Positions 52,232 through 62,040 of a stretch of DNA of 64,000 nt are shown one piece after another. This DNA comes from Chitinophagales bacterium (GTDB lineage Bacteria; Bacteroidota; Bacteroidia; Chitinophagales; Chitinophagaceae). The stretch covers positions 21,173 through 85,172 of the forward strand of contig JAATGQ010000103.1 of assembly GCA_015654595.1 (NCBI GenBank), read 5' to 3'. Under the pieces are notes generated by a model. The model was not told the origin of the DNA and ran no database searches. It saw nothing but the letters and a program-made list of their open reading frames with translations. Numbering within the stretch: position 1 is the first letter of the stretch; every line of letters starts with the position of its first letter. The position numbers were made by a program, and so were the translations under genes.

Positions 52232-53367
52232 TCTTCTTCTTTTTGAGACTCTTCCTTAAATATTTCCGGGAAATTAAATTCATATTTTTCAAGGAACCCA
52301 TTTAAAATTCTTATAAAAAGCTCCCTCGTATCACCTCCCATTTCCCTTGGGTCAAAAATCGAATACCGGCCATGGCTGAACAGCTGTAAGGCCCGTTCGA
52401 AAAGAACTTCATCTTCTAGTCCATGGATACATCGATCAATATCATCGTAGCCAAAAAAGCTGGCGGTTTTTTCGAAGATACTTCTCAGCGAATTAAAGTG
52501 GTAAGTATAGAGTTTATCCGATTCAACGGCCTGTCTTATTTCGCTGAGTATTGCTATATGATGAAAAAAGGGAGTATCATCGGTATCCTGTAAAGCATAC
52601 CTATCTGGGGCCTTATTATGCAAAAAGTAGCGTTTGCTTTTTACCTTTCTGCCCAATTCATTGAATAATACATTAAAGAATAGGCTATGGTGTGTCGAAA
52701 TCACCGTTTTGATTTCGTTATCTTTCCTTGTCAGTAATTCGGATAAATCACAAGCAACGGCAATGGCATTGTTTTCATCAAGGGATGATATCGGGTCGTC
52801 TATATAAATAAACTTCACCCAGCTGTATGCGGGGTCTTTGTCGATGGCCAGCTGACAAATGGCGAGAAAAAAGCACCAGATAAAGAGATTTTCTTCTCCT
52901 CGCGAGATTTTGATATTTTCCACACGTTGCTCAGCGCCTCCTACCAGTATTCTCCTTGAAAAAGCGACCGTAAAGGTTTCGTAATTTATATCAAAGTTTA
53001 AATCAACATATCCATGAAAGAAAGATTCAATTTTTACATCAAGATCCAATTCACGTAGTCCTTCAAAGAATGCAGAATCGGGATTAAGCTTAAGAAAACG
53101 ATTGGTGTCATTCTCCAGGTCGTTATTCCATGAAAACAGATCTTCTGTAAAGGCATTAAAATATAAAGTATCTCTGCTGATTACATTGCCGTCATTATCA
53201 AACTTCTTCCCTGCCTGTTTGAATTCCATGGAAAGCCTGGTTTTTCCTGTCCCGTTGTGGGCAAAGAATAAGATCAGGTCTTTCAATTTCCGATGATCGC
53301 CGGTCAGATCCTTTCGGAAATGTTGGGCGACTTCAGACAGGTTGTTGAAATTTGTTAATGTGCTCAT
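52228..53367 (-). CDS. PrrC-like anticodon nuclease candidate within the hsd operon
   Basis: 379 residues, close to E. coli PrrC (396). ABC-type ATPase: Walker A AHNGTGKT (36-43), signature KISRGEEN (153-160), Walker B FIYIDDPISSLDENN (from 186), switch TVISTHHS. In the C-terminal third R295, E299 and H332 have the spacing (R-x3-E, His 37 after Arg) of the PrrC triad R320-E324-H356. PrrC is held silent by its type I enzyme and cuts tRNA-Lys when a phage inhibits that enzyme. Four-bp overlaps with hsdS and hsdM show coupled synthesis. Target tRNA is unknown. Confidence 0.8.
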   Translation of the reverse strand: MSTLTNFNNLSEVAQHFRKDLTGDHRKLKDLILFFAHNGTGKTRLSMEFKQAGKKFDNDGNVISRDTLYFNAFTEDLFSWNNDLENDTNRFLKLNPDSAFFEGLRELDLDVKIESFFHGYVDLNFDINYETFTVAFSRRILVGGAEQRVENIKISRGEENLFIWCFFLAICQLAIDKDPAYSWVKFIYIDDPISSLDENNAIAVACDLSELLTRKDNEIKTVISTHHSLFFNVLFNELGRKVKSKRYFLHNKAPDRYALQDTDDTPFFHHIAILSEIRQAVESDKLYTYHFNSLRSIFEKTASFFGYDDIDRCIHGLEDEVLFERALQLFSHGRYSIFDPREMGGDTRELFIRILNGFLEKYEFNFPEIFKEESQKEEE

Positions 53368-54617
53368 GCTTCGTCAGTTAATTTTGGGAATAGACCTTGC
53401 ATTAAGCCTTTTTTATGTGCTTTTAATTGTTCTATTTTTTCTGTTTGAGCTGTGATCAGATCATCTAATGAGGAAAGACAGGAGGCGATTTTTTGCTGCT
53501 CATTAAGCATAGGAAGAAAAATCACAATAGATGAAAGTATTTCCTGCCCAATATTAAATCTAGTGCTACCAGCAGATTTTGAAATAATGCGATCCCTAAC
53601 TGATCTAGATTTTAATAGCTTATTTAAAAACATCGGATCATATTCTCCAACTTTCCTCCCTCTAATTACAAATCCACCAAAGGTTGCTATTTGTTTGCTG
53701 TCGAGATATACATTTGCAGAACCTGCCTCTTCTTGTGTCTCGGAACTCCTTTGAAACAGAACATCACCATAATTGACGGAGAACTTTGCAATCGTCTCTT
53801 CATCCACATCAACTGAACCAATTATCTTATCATAAGTAATAAAATCATTCTGTAGAATATCCAACACATTGATAAACTTAATACCTGTGCCATATTGTTC
53901 TTTTTCCGCATTAATTCCATTCTTAAATTCTAGTAATTGTCCCAATGTTTTCTCCTCCCACTCTTTATCGTTACAGAACTCAGGGAAACGAAATTTGGGT
54001 ATCCTTTCATTTTCTTGTGGAAAAAGGTTTTGCATTAAGCCTTTTTTGTGATCTTTGAGCAGTTCTAACTTCTGGCTATGAGCTGTAATAATATCATCCA
54101 AAGAGAAGAGACAGGAGGAGATTTTTTGCTGCTCCTTCTCAGATTCCGGCACAGCAATTTTCCAGGATTCAATAGCTCCTTTTGTAACATGCATTAATGC
54201 AAAACCATTCAATGATTGTGCTTTTATTCGAGACGTTTCATAATCCAGAAGATTGTATAGAAAAAGCTTGTCTATCCCCTTTTTATTTTTAATCTTCCAG
54301 ATATGATAATGGAAAATTATCTTCTCCCCATTCCATAAATGAGGGCCGAAAGACGCCGACCAAGCATAAAGTAAATCGCCATTTTCGCAATATTTATTCT
54401 CATCTAATTCAAGATCTGAATAATACCATTCGTTATTAGTGAAAAAATTACCAACTCGAAGGACACGATATTTCCCATTGGCTAAGAGCTCCTCTTGTTT
54501 ATAGGCTCTTCCATTAAAAAAAGACGCAATTTCACCCAAATTCTCCCTCCCCCAACCTATATTCTCTGCGAATTCAGGAAAACGCAATTTGGGTACTAAG
54601 TTTTTATCTTTACTCAT
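53364..54617 (-). CDS. hsdS: Type I restriction specificity subunit
   Basis: 417 residues with two target-recognition domains in tandem, each followed by a conserved helix: IPEFRFPEF-like openings (LRFPEFAENIGWGRENLGEIASFFNG and FRFPEFCNDKEWEEKTLGQLLEFKNG) and repeats SLDDIITAHSQKLELLKDHKKGLMQNLFP and SLDDLITAQTEKIEQLKAHKKGLMQGLFP. The two half-sites of the DNA target are read by the two domains. Very AT-rich recognition domains suggest past exchange. Overlaps hsdR by 8 bp and the ATPase gene by 4 bp. Confidence 0.97.
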   Translation of the reverse strand: MSKDKNLVPKLRFPEFAENIGWGRENLGEIASFFNGRAYKQEELLANGKYRVLRVGNFFTNNEWYYSDLELDENKYCENGDLLYAWSASFGPHLWNGEKIIFHYHIWKIKNKKGIDKLFLYNLLDYETSRIKAQSLNGFALMHVTKGAIESWKIAVPESEKEQQKISSCLFSLDDIITAHSQKLELLKDHKKGLMQNLFPQENERIPKFRFPEFCNDKEWEEKTLGQLLEFKNGINAEKEQYGTGIKFINVLDILQNDFITYDKIIGSVDVDEETIAKFSVNYGDVLFQRSSETQEEAGSANVYLDSKQIATFGGFVIRGRKVGEYDPMFLNKLLKSRSVRDRIISKSAGSTRFNIGQEILSSIVIFLPMLNEQQKIASCLSSLDDLITAQTEKIEQLKAHKKGLMQGLFPKLTDEA

Positions 54618-57612
54618 AAGCTGCTAATCCTGATATTTCACGCCCTTGGGCTAATTTTTTAAATTGCGGCACTAAATCTTCCATCAATGCCAGTTCCTTC
54701 AACCTACGTTCTTTCCAACTTAGATCCAAAGGTTCTAAAAGCTCGGTGAGATCTTCGCCATCGAAGATCATCCGGCTCATAATTTTTTCTACAAAAGATT
54801 TAAGGTCTGCTGTTTGTAAATGGTGTTTCTGAGCAATGGCGGCTAATTCTTTGTTGTATTTTTCTTCTTTAAAGGCTTCGTACCCTTTGCGCAAGGAGTC
54901 TACGTCTTGTCCGCTATCCCAGTCTAAACTATTGATATAATCAGTCAAATCTTCCTGTTCATCCATCAGGTTAGCACTGGAGCGCAGCAAATTAATAACC
55001 TGCAATTTGGTCATTTTTTGTCTGGTAGACTTCCTTTGCGTATTGTCGGCAATCAGGTTCATTATGTAGTCATAATCAATTATTGCAGAGGCAAAAAGCA
55101 CAAATTCGAAATCCAATTCCTGTACTTCGGGGAGCGCCTGATCGCCCTCCTTTTGTTGAATTTCTCTTAACTGTTTGGCGGTTTCTATGTAAGAGCTACG
55201 AAACTCCAGCAAAGTCTCCTTTGGTAAAATGGCTTCAATTTTTGCTTTCTGCTCTTCGTCAAGGTCGGTGTATTGATCCAATTGAGTCTTTAGTCGTTGA
55301 ACCTCCTTGAAATTTCTTACAAAAGCGATCCTTGCAGTATCCCCTTTTATGTTATACACAAACTGAGGTTCATTGACTAAATTATTTTCCTGCATAAATT
55401 CACCCAATGCTTCGACTGCCTTTTCGTATTTATCAATCACTACGAAAGCAGGATCAACTAACCAGATTTTCTTTGCTCGTCCGCTATCTTCCCCGGAGAA
55501 AAGAACAACAGCCCGGTCTACAGCTTCCTGTTGAAAACGAAAATCTAAAATATTGCCATATGGTTTTGTATCATTCAGTACGCGATTTGTTCTTGAAAAA
55601 GCCTGAATCAATCCGTGATATTTCAGATTTTTATCCACGTACAAGGTATTCAGATATTTGGAATCAAACCCTGTAAGCAGCATATCTACCACTATGGTAA
55701 TGTCAATTTTATTTTTGTGCGGATAATCTTTGTTATTGTATTGTTGATCCTTTATTCGTCTTTGTACATCCTGGTAATACAAATCAAATTCGTCAATGCT
55801 ATGATTGGTACCATATTGCTGGTTGTAGTCGGAAATTATTTCGATTAAGGCATTTTTCTTTTTCTCAGGTTCTATCAGGTTGTCCGATTTCTCCTGCTGT
55901 AAGTCTTCTTGCATTTGCTTTACATCCGCGGCATTTTTTTGGCTTCGCTGATCGCCATTTCTGGAAATCAATTGCGCAGGCGGAGAAAACACACAAGCAA
56001 TATTCAAGGGAATATAGTCGGGATCCTGGGCTTGTATGTTCTTTTGATATTCTTTAAATATCTGATAGTATTCGATGGCATTGCTGATCGAAGCTGTTGC
56101 TAAGACTGCATTGAATCGTCTTGAGTTGGTTGCCGAATCGTGTTTGTCCAAAATGGCTTCTACTATCGCCTGTTGCGCGATCGCTTCTCCCGGCTTTGGG
56201 CTCTGGGCTCCTTTTCCTCTAAAGTAGTCAATATGAAAACGTAATACATTCTTATCATCTATAGCATGTGTGATAGTGTATGCGTGTAGTTGCTTTTCAA
56301 AAATATCCTTTGTAGTCTTATAGGATTTATATTCTCCCTCTCTGATATTGTAAATTGCGTTCTCTTCAAAAATAGGCGTGCCTGTAAAACCAAATAATTG
56401 AGCATTTGGGAAAAATTCCTTTATCGCTTTGTGATTGTCGCCAAACTGCGAACGATGGCACTCGTCGAAGATGAAAACTACCCGCTTCTTGCTCAATGGT
56501 TCCAGGCGTGCCTTGTAGTTTTTGTTGTTTGAGCCATTCAATGCCAAGGCCAATTTTTGAATAGTGGTAACAATTACCTTGTCGGCATAATCTGTCGAAA
56601 TCAAGCGCCGCACCAATGTATCGGTGTTGGTATTTTCTTCTACACTGCCTTCCTGGAATTTATTGAACTCTTCCCGGGTTTGCCTGTCAAGGTCTTTACG
56701 ATCTACTACAAATAAACACTTTTCAATATTTGGATTATCTTTCAAAAGAGTAGAAGCCTTGAAAGAAGTCAGGGTTTTGCCACTTCCTGTCGTATGCCAT
56801 ATATAACCGTTGCCCCTGTTCTGTTGGATGCAATCCACAATAGCCTTTACTGCATAAATCTGATAGGGACGCATTACCAGAAGCTTCTGCTCGCTTTCGA
56901 CCAATACCATATACTTACTGATCATGCTTCCAAGGGTGCATTTAGTTAGGAACTTTTCAGAAAACGGTTCTATATGCGTAATCTTCTTATTATTCTCATC
57001 TGCTAATTGATAAATGGGCAAAAACTGTTCGTCTGCATTGAAAACGAAATGCTGGGTTTTATTGTTAGCGAAATAGTAAGTGTTGGTCCGGTTGCTCACG
57101 ATAAACAACTGAATGAAGCAAAGCAGCGAAGTTCCATAACCATTGCCCGGTTCGCTTTTGTAATCCACAATCTGTTGCATCGCCTTACGAGGGGAAATAT
57201 CTATTTTCTTCAATTCGATCTGCACTAAAGGCAAACCATTAATAAGCAGAATGATGTCGTATCGATGATGGCTGTTTTCCGTGTTAATACGCAACTGACT
57301 AATGACTTCAAAGTCATTTTTGCACCACTCCTTGTTATTCACCAATGTGTAATTTAGTGGCGTTCCGTCCTCTCGCTGCAAGTATTGTTTTTCACGCAAG
57401 AACTTAGAGGCGGTAAAGACATCAGGGGTAATGATTTCTTCCCGAAGTCTTAAAAATTCGTTTTCTGTCAGCCGGACACGGTTGAGTTCTTCAAATTTTT
57501 CTTTAAAATTTTGCTCCAATGATTTTCTATCGACAATATCAGGCCGATAGATGTATTTTAGCCCTGTCAGCTGTTTGATTAGATTTTCTTCTATCTGATT
57601 TTCTTTGCTCAT
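54610..57612 (-). CDS. hsdR: Type I restriction endonuclease/translocase subunit
   Basis: 1000 residues from the ATG at 57612 (MSKENQIEENLIKQ). N-terminal nuclease core with D119 and E133-x-K135 (RYDIILLINGLPLVQIELKK); helicase motor with Walker A GSGKT (276-280), DECH (383-386) and VVDMLLTGFDSKYLNTLYVDK. It pumps DNA and cuts unmethylated DNA away from the site. First gene of the operon; an imperfect palindrome lies 17-36 bp before its start. Confidence 0.97.
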   Translation of the reverse strand: MSKENQIEENLIKQLTGLKYIYRPDIVDRKSLEQNFKEKFEELNRVRLTENEFLRLREEIITPDVFTASKFLREKQYLQREDGTPLNYTLVNNKEWCKNDFEVISQLRINTENSHHRYDIILLINGLPLVQIELKKIDISPRKAMQQIVDYKSEPGNGYGTSLLCFIQLFIVSNRTNTYYFANNKTQHFVFNADEQFLPIYQLADENNKKITHIEPFSEKFLTKCTLGSMISKYMVLVESEQKLLVMRPYQIYAVKAIVDCIQQNRGNGYIWHTTGSGKTLTSFKASTLLKDNPNIEKCLFVVDRKDLDRQTREEFNKFQEGSVEENTNTDTLVRRLISTDYADKVIVTTIQKLALALNGSNNKNYKARLEPLSKKRVVFIFDECHRSQFGDNHKAIKEFFPNAQLFGFTGTPIFEENAIYNIREGEYKSYKTTKDIFEKQLHAYTITHAIDDKNVLRFHIDYFRGKGAQSPKPGEAIAQQAIVEAILDKHDSATNSRRFNAVLATASISNAIEYYQIFKEYQKNIQAQDPDYIPLNIACVFSPPAQLISRNGDQRSQKNAADVKQMQEDLQQEKSDNLIEPEKKKNALIEIISDYNQQYGTNHSIDEFDLYYQDVQRRIKDQQYNNKDYPHKNKIDITIVVDMLLTGFDSKYLNTLYVDKNLKYHGLIQAFSRTNRVLNDTKPYGNILDFRFQQEAVDRAVVLFSGEDSGRAKKIWLVDPAFVVIDKYEKAVEALGEFMQENNLVNEPQFVYNIKGDTARIAFVRNFKEVQRLKTQLDQYTDLDEEQKAKIEAILPKETLLEFRSSYIETAKQLREIQQKEGDQALPEVQELDFEFVLFASAIIDYDYIMNLIADNTQRKSTRQKMTKLQVINLLRSSANLMDEQEDLTDYINSLDWDSGQDVDSLRKGYEAFKEEKYNKELAAIAQKHHLQTADLKSFVEKIMSRMIFDGEDLTELLEPLDLSWKERRLKELALMEDLVPQFKKLAQGREISGLAAYE

Positions 57613-57628
57613 TGTCCTTCTTTCATAA

Positions 57629-57648
57629 GACGCTTTTCCTATAGCGTC
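57629..57648. promoter_or_regulatory. Short inverted repeat in the hsdR leader
   Basis: GACGCT (57629-57634) / AGCGTC (57643-57648), 6-bp arms with an 8-nt spacer, 17-36 bp upstream of the hsdR start. Possible operator or leader hairpin; no controller gene is present. Confidence 0.3.
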
Positions 57649-57784
57649 AAATATAATAAGAATATGGTTGTTATGGAAAACCAAATAAGCCTGACTGTAG
57701 GATGATCAAATAGAGCTCACTAACTCCTTCTGACGTCCCCATTGCAGTTCAAAATTGTACTTTCCCTTTCTTCAAGCCTTATCT

Positions 57785-59380
57785 ATGCTAAAAAAATGCG
57801 TATTACCGATTGCGCTGGTTGTCTTTTTGTTGCCTGTTGGTATTAGTATCTGGCAGGTTCTCTCGTTTACCCATGGCATCCTCTCCTACCCGTTTGACGA
57901 TGCATTTATCCACCTGGCTATTGCCAAGAATATAGCCTTTCACGGGGTTTGGGGGATTTCACCGCATGCCTTTAGTTCGGCTTCTTCGTCCGTGCTTTAT
58001 CCGCTGCTGCTGGCGGGTTGCCTGAAGGTTTTTGGTGTCTGGACGGGATTTCCGCTTTTGATCAATGTGCTTGCGGGGGTTATTTTGATCGTGGTCGTAC
58101 GGCGCTGGCTGGAGAAGGAGGGAATAAGCACAATTGGACAGCTATTGACTCTACTGGCTTTTATTTTACTGACACCCTTGCCGGCAGTCGCATTTTTTGG
58201 GATGGAGCACACGCTGCAGATCCTGTTTGACTTTTTGTTTATTTACTCTTTTTCGGAGGCTTGGGGGGAAAAACAGGAATTGAACTGGCAGGTTTACGTG
58301 TACGGCGCCTTGGTAATGGCGGTGCGCTATGAGGGCATGTTTCTTATTGCGATGGCTTGTCTGGTGATTGTTTTATTAAAGTTTTCGATAAAAAACATCT
58401 CCAATGCCATTTTGCTCGGCGTTGTATCCTTTCTGCCAGTGATTACTTTCGGGGTATATTCTATGTCAAAGGGAGAGCTTTTTGTCCCGAATTCAGTGTT
58501 GGCCAAGTCGACAACGCCTGAACTATCAGCGCAGGGAATACTGCAGTGGTTAACATCGGATTTTTTTAACCAGCTTTATTTTGTGCATCCGACAGTTGGA
58601 GGGATGGCAATCCATCGGCTTTTACTATTGCTACCCTTTTGTTATCTGATCTTTTGGAAGTCGATCAGCAATAGCCCAATTTACAGGTATATTCTGCTTA
58701 TACTGACGGGCATGGTCATTTTACATCTGCTGTTTGCACGAACAGATATCCTCTATCGCTATGAGGCGTATCTGATTGCCTGTTCAATCCCGATTCTGGG
58801 GGTATTGGCAGATAAATATGGAGCCTCGTTACTAAAAACACACTTACCAAAAGCGGCCTGGGTGGCAGCAGGGCTTGCGATCTTGATTAGTATTCCGATC
58901 GTGCTTAGGAGCAAGGCCTGTTTTGGATTGATGACGCAGGGCGCGATCAATATTTACGAGCAACAGTACCAGATGGGGCAATTTGTACATCGGTATTATG
59001 ATGAGACACCGATAGCAATTGGAGACATAGGAGCTATCTCTTTTTTTGCGCATGCGCAGAATGTTGATCTTGAGGGACTGGCGAATCTGCCGATTGCGAA
59101 GGCCAGAAAGTATGGATACCGGACACCGGATTTTTTATACAACGAATCGAAGAAGGATGGCGCCAAGCTGGCTATTGTGTTTGACCGGGCCTATCATCCT
59201 TTTTTGCTGAATCGCTGGTATAAGATAGCGACCTGGCAGATTCCCAATAATGTGGCCTGTTATTCAGATGTAGTATCTTTTTATGCGATCGATTCGGTGG
59301 ATGGGCTGGCGCTTTTGACCAATTTGAAGGCTTTTCAGCCGTCGCTGCCGCGGGATGTGATGGTCAGGTATCGGAATTAA
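57785..59380 (+). CDS. GT-C-fold-like polytopic membrane protein, copy 1
   Basis: 531 residues from the ATG at 57785 (MLKKCVLPIALVVF). About ten to twelve helices. The first periplasmic loop has YPFDDAFIHLAIAKN, an acidic pair in the place of the catalytic DD/DE of GT-C lipid-sugar glycosyltransferases. The C-terminus is a small soluble part (KIATWQIPNNVACYSDVVSFYAID). It probably uses a polyprenyl-phosphate sugar; family number unknown. Paralogue of the genes at 62041 and 38653. The hsd operon separates it from the first GH116 gene. Confidence 0.75.
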   Translation: MLKKCVLPIALVVFLLPVGISIWQVLSFTHGILSYPFDDAFIHLAIAKNIAFHGVWGISPHAFSSASSSVLYPLLLAGCLKVFGVWTGFPLLINVLAGVILIVVVRRWLEKEGISTIGQLLTLLAFILLTPLPAVAFFGMEHTLQILFDFLFIYSFSEAWGEKQELNWQVYVYGALVMAVRYEGMFLIAMACLVIVLLKFSIKNISNAILLGVVSFLPVITFGVYSMSKGELFVPNSVLAKSTTPELSAQGILQWLTSDFFNQLYFVHPTVGGMAIHRLLLLLPFCYLIFWKSISNSPIYRYILLILTGMVILHLLFARTDILYRYEAYLIACSIPILGVLADKYGASLLKTHLPKAAWVAAGLAILISIPIVLRSKACFGLMTQGAINIYEQQYQMGQFVHRYYDETPIAIGDIGAISFFAHAQNVDLEGLANLPIAKARKYGYRTPDFLYNESKKDGAKLAIVFDRAYHPFLLNRWYKIATWQIPNNVACYSDVVSFYAIDSVDGLALLTNLKAFQPSLPRDVMVRYRN

Positions 59381-59495
59381 TGGATTCGTCAACAAGCAAC
59401 CACATTTTATCCAACGGAATCAGGTGATCATCCAGATATCATCAGGCTTGCTGGATTTAGCCCTACTTTGTACGACTGTAAAATGCTTTCCAATT

Positions 59496-61979
59496 ATGAA
59501 TTATAGCGTTAGACACCTGCTGGCCTGTCTTCTTCTGGCCTGCTCTTCCTCCCTTTTTGCACAGCACGTTTTTAATGGTCTTTATCAGGGAGAGAATCTC
59601 CCGCATATAGCCTATCCCATCGGAGGAATTGGAGCGGGCATGTTCTGCCTGGAAGGAACGGGGACGATTTCGCATTTGTCGATCCGGCATAGTCCAGACG
59701 TGTTTAACGAACCGGGCTTTTTTGGCGCCATAGTTATCAAGGGTCAGCCAGCCAGCGCCCGGGTTCTGGAAGGACCGATCCCCGACTGGAAGAAGTTTGG
59801 GAATAGAGACGCGGGGCTTGGACATCCGGGGGCGAACTGGGGTTTGCCACGGTTTAAGACGGCAGAGTTTCTGGCAAGGTTTCCTTTTGGGAAGGTCAGC
59901 TTAAACGATCCGCACTTACCGATGTTGGCAGAAGTTACGGGTTGGAGCCCTTTTATTCCTACGGATGCTGACAATTCGAGTCTGCCAGTGGCAGGATTGG
60001 AGTATCGTTTTAAGAATACGGACAAGAAGATACAGGAATATGTTTTTTCATTTAATGCACCGGTGCAGGGGGATTTAACCCAGCTACAGGCGATGGATAA
60101 GGGGTTTGTACTAACGCAGGACACGGCCAGTCAGCCAGAGCAGAAAGGCGACCTGGCGATCTTTACGGACGAGCCGGGTACGGTCGTCAATAATTGTTGG
60201 TTCCGTGGAGGCTGGTTTGATCCGTTGACGATGATCTGGGCGGATATACAGTCCGGCGATCCAAAAGCGGTTGGACCGGAGGCAAACTCTACCGGGGGAT
60301 CGATCTTTGTGCCTTTTTCGCTTAAGCCTGGAGAGGAAAAGATCATCCACGTTATGCTAACCTGGTATATGCCGGATAGCCACCTTCGCTTTATGCGGAA
60401 GGCTACAGCGCCAGGAGATAGCACGGTTAGAGATGCTTCGCTGGATTTTCCTTCGCGCTTTTATAAACCCTGGTATAGCAGCCGGTTTAAGAGTATTACA
60501 GAAGTGGTCAGCTATTGGCGGGATAATTATCCGATGCTGAAAAAGAATACCCAAAGCTTTACGGATGCGTTTTATAAGAGTACGCTGCCGCCGGAAGTGT
60601 TGGAGGCGGTGGCTGCGAATCTGACGATCTTGAAGTCACCAACAGTCTTACGGCAGTATGACGGCCGTTTCTGGGGCTGGGAAGGCTGTGGCGATGCCGA
60701 GGGCAGCTGCCCCGGTTCTTGTACGCATGTCTGGAATTACGCGCAGGCCGTTTCCCATCTTTTCCCATCCCTTGAGCGCAGTTTGAGGGAGACGGAGTTT
60801 TTTGAAAGCCAGAATGCAGAAGGGCATCAGATGTTCCGGAGTGCCTTACCGATCAGGCCGGAAGCGCATAATTTCTATGCAGCATCGGATGGTCAGCTTG
60901 GCGGGATCATGAAGATTTACCGGGAATGGCGGATCAGCGGGGATAGCAATTGGCTAAGGCATATGTATCCCAGGGTAAAGCAAAGCTTGGATTATTGTAT
61001 TGCGGCCTGGGATCCGCGGCATACGGGTACACTGGAAGAGCCGCATCACAATACTTATGATATTGAATTCTGGGGGCCGGATGGGATGACAACAAGCTTT
61101 TACCTGGGCGCGTTGGAAGCGATGGTGAAGATTTCCGACTGTTTGCATGAAGACAGCACGCAGTACAAGGAGCTTTTTGCCAAAGGCAAGGCTTTTATAG
61201 AGAACACGCTTTATAATGGCCGCTATTTTACGCAGCAGATCAAGACGACGGGCTTGAATGCTTCAGATCCGATTACAGCCTCTAAAAATTCCATGGGCGG
61301 CAATTATTCGGAAGAGGCGATCGCGCTTCTGAAGAAGGAAGGGCCGAAGTACCAATATGGCAAAGGCTGTCTTTCAGATGGGGTTTTGGGGGATTGGATG
61401 GCCAGGGTTTGCGGACTGCCGGAGCCAGTGGACACCAATAAGGTTAAGAGTCATTTATTGTCAGTGTATCAATATAACTTGAAACAGGATCTCAGCGATT
61501 ATCCTAATCCGCAGCGGCCGGGTTATGCGCTGGGAAAAGAAGGGGGATTGCTTCTGTGCACCTGGCCGGAGGGGGGAAAGCTTTCGCTGCCTTTTGTATA
61601 CAGTAATGAGGTTTGGACGGGGATTGAATACCAGGCCGCTTCTCATTTGATCTTTGAAGGCAAAGTCAAAGAAGGGCTGGATGTAGTGCGAACCTGCCGC
61701 AGCCGGTATGACGGCAAGATCCGGAATCCCTTTGACGAGTATGAGTGCGGGCATTGGTATGCGCGTGCGATGTCGAGTTATGCATTGATCGAGAGCTTGA
61801 CGGGTGTGCGTTATGATGCAGTGGACAAGACGCTTTACGTGCATTCACAGGTTGGAGATTTTACTAGTTTTTTATCCACAGCTAGCGGCTTTGGAAATGT
61901 CGTTTATCATAAAGGGAAGGCTAGCCTCAACGTGGCTTATGGCAGCATACCTGTTGAGCATATCGTATACGGCCAATAG
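59496..61979 (+). CDS. Exported GH116/DUF608 family glycoside hydrolase, copy 2
   Basis: 827 residues from the ATG at 59496 (signal peptide ending SSSLFAQ). Very close to copy 1 along its length: YPIGGIGAGMFCLEGTGTISHLS, HHNTYDIEFWGPDG, YGKGCLSDGVLGDWMARVCGLPEP. Candidate catalytic residues D628 (CLSDGVLG) and E396 (WGWEGCGD). The two copies likely arose by duplication of a GH116-GT-C unit and may differ in substrate. It starts 115 bp after the GT-C gene and is followed by the second GT-C gene after 61 bp. Confidence 0.9.
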   Translation: MNYSVRHLLACLLLACSSSLFAQHVFNGLYQGENLPHIAYPIGGIGAGMFCLEGTGTISHLSIRHSPDVFNEPGFFGAIVIKGQPASARVLEGPIPDWKKFGNRDAGLGHPGANWGLPRFKTAEFLARFPFGKVSLNDPHLPMLAEVTGWSPFIPTDADNSSLPVAGLEYRFKNTDKKIQEYVFSFNAPVQGDLTQLQAMDKGFVLTQDTASQPEQKGDLAIFTDEPGTVVNNCWFRGGWFDPLTMIWADIQSGDPKAVGPEANSTGGSIFVPFSLKPGEEKIIHVMLTWYMPDSHLRFMRKATAPGDSTVRDASLDFPSRFYKPWYSSRFKSITEVVSYWRDNYPMLKKNTQSFTDAFYKSTLPPEVLEAVAANLTILKSPTVLRQYDGRFWGWEGCGDAEGSCPGSCTHVWNYAQAVSHLFPSLERSLRETEFFESQNAEGHQMFRSALPIRPEAHNFYAASDGQLGGIMKIYREWRISGDSNWLRHMYPRVKQSLDYCIAAWDPRHTGTLEEPHHNTYDIEFWGPDGMTTSFYLGALEAMVKISDCLHEDSTQYKELFAKGKAFIENTLYNGRYFTQQIKTTGLNASDPITASKNSMGGNYSEEAIALLKKEGPKYQYGKGCLSDGVLGDWMARVCGLPEPVDTNKVKSHLLSVYQYNLKQDLSDYPNPQRPGYALGKEGGLLLCTWPEGGKLSLPFVYSNEVWTGIEYQAASHLIFEGKVKEGLDVVRTCRSRYDGKIRNPFDEYECGHWYARAMSSYALIESLTGVRYDAVDKTLYVHSQVGDFTSFLSTASGFGNVVYHKGKASLNVAYGSIPVEHIVYGQ

Positions 61980-62040
61980 GGTACTGAAAGCGTGTTGCGG
62001 CGCGTGTTGATACTTTCGGGCATCATCAATACGATCCGCC

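Noticed and set aside
50596..57784. Transposon or integrase carrying the RM operon
   Set aside because: No transposase, integrase or clear terminal or target repeats found at either edge; insertion is inferred only from gene order and base composition.
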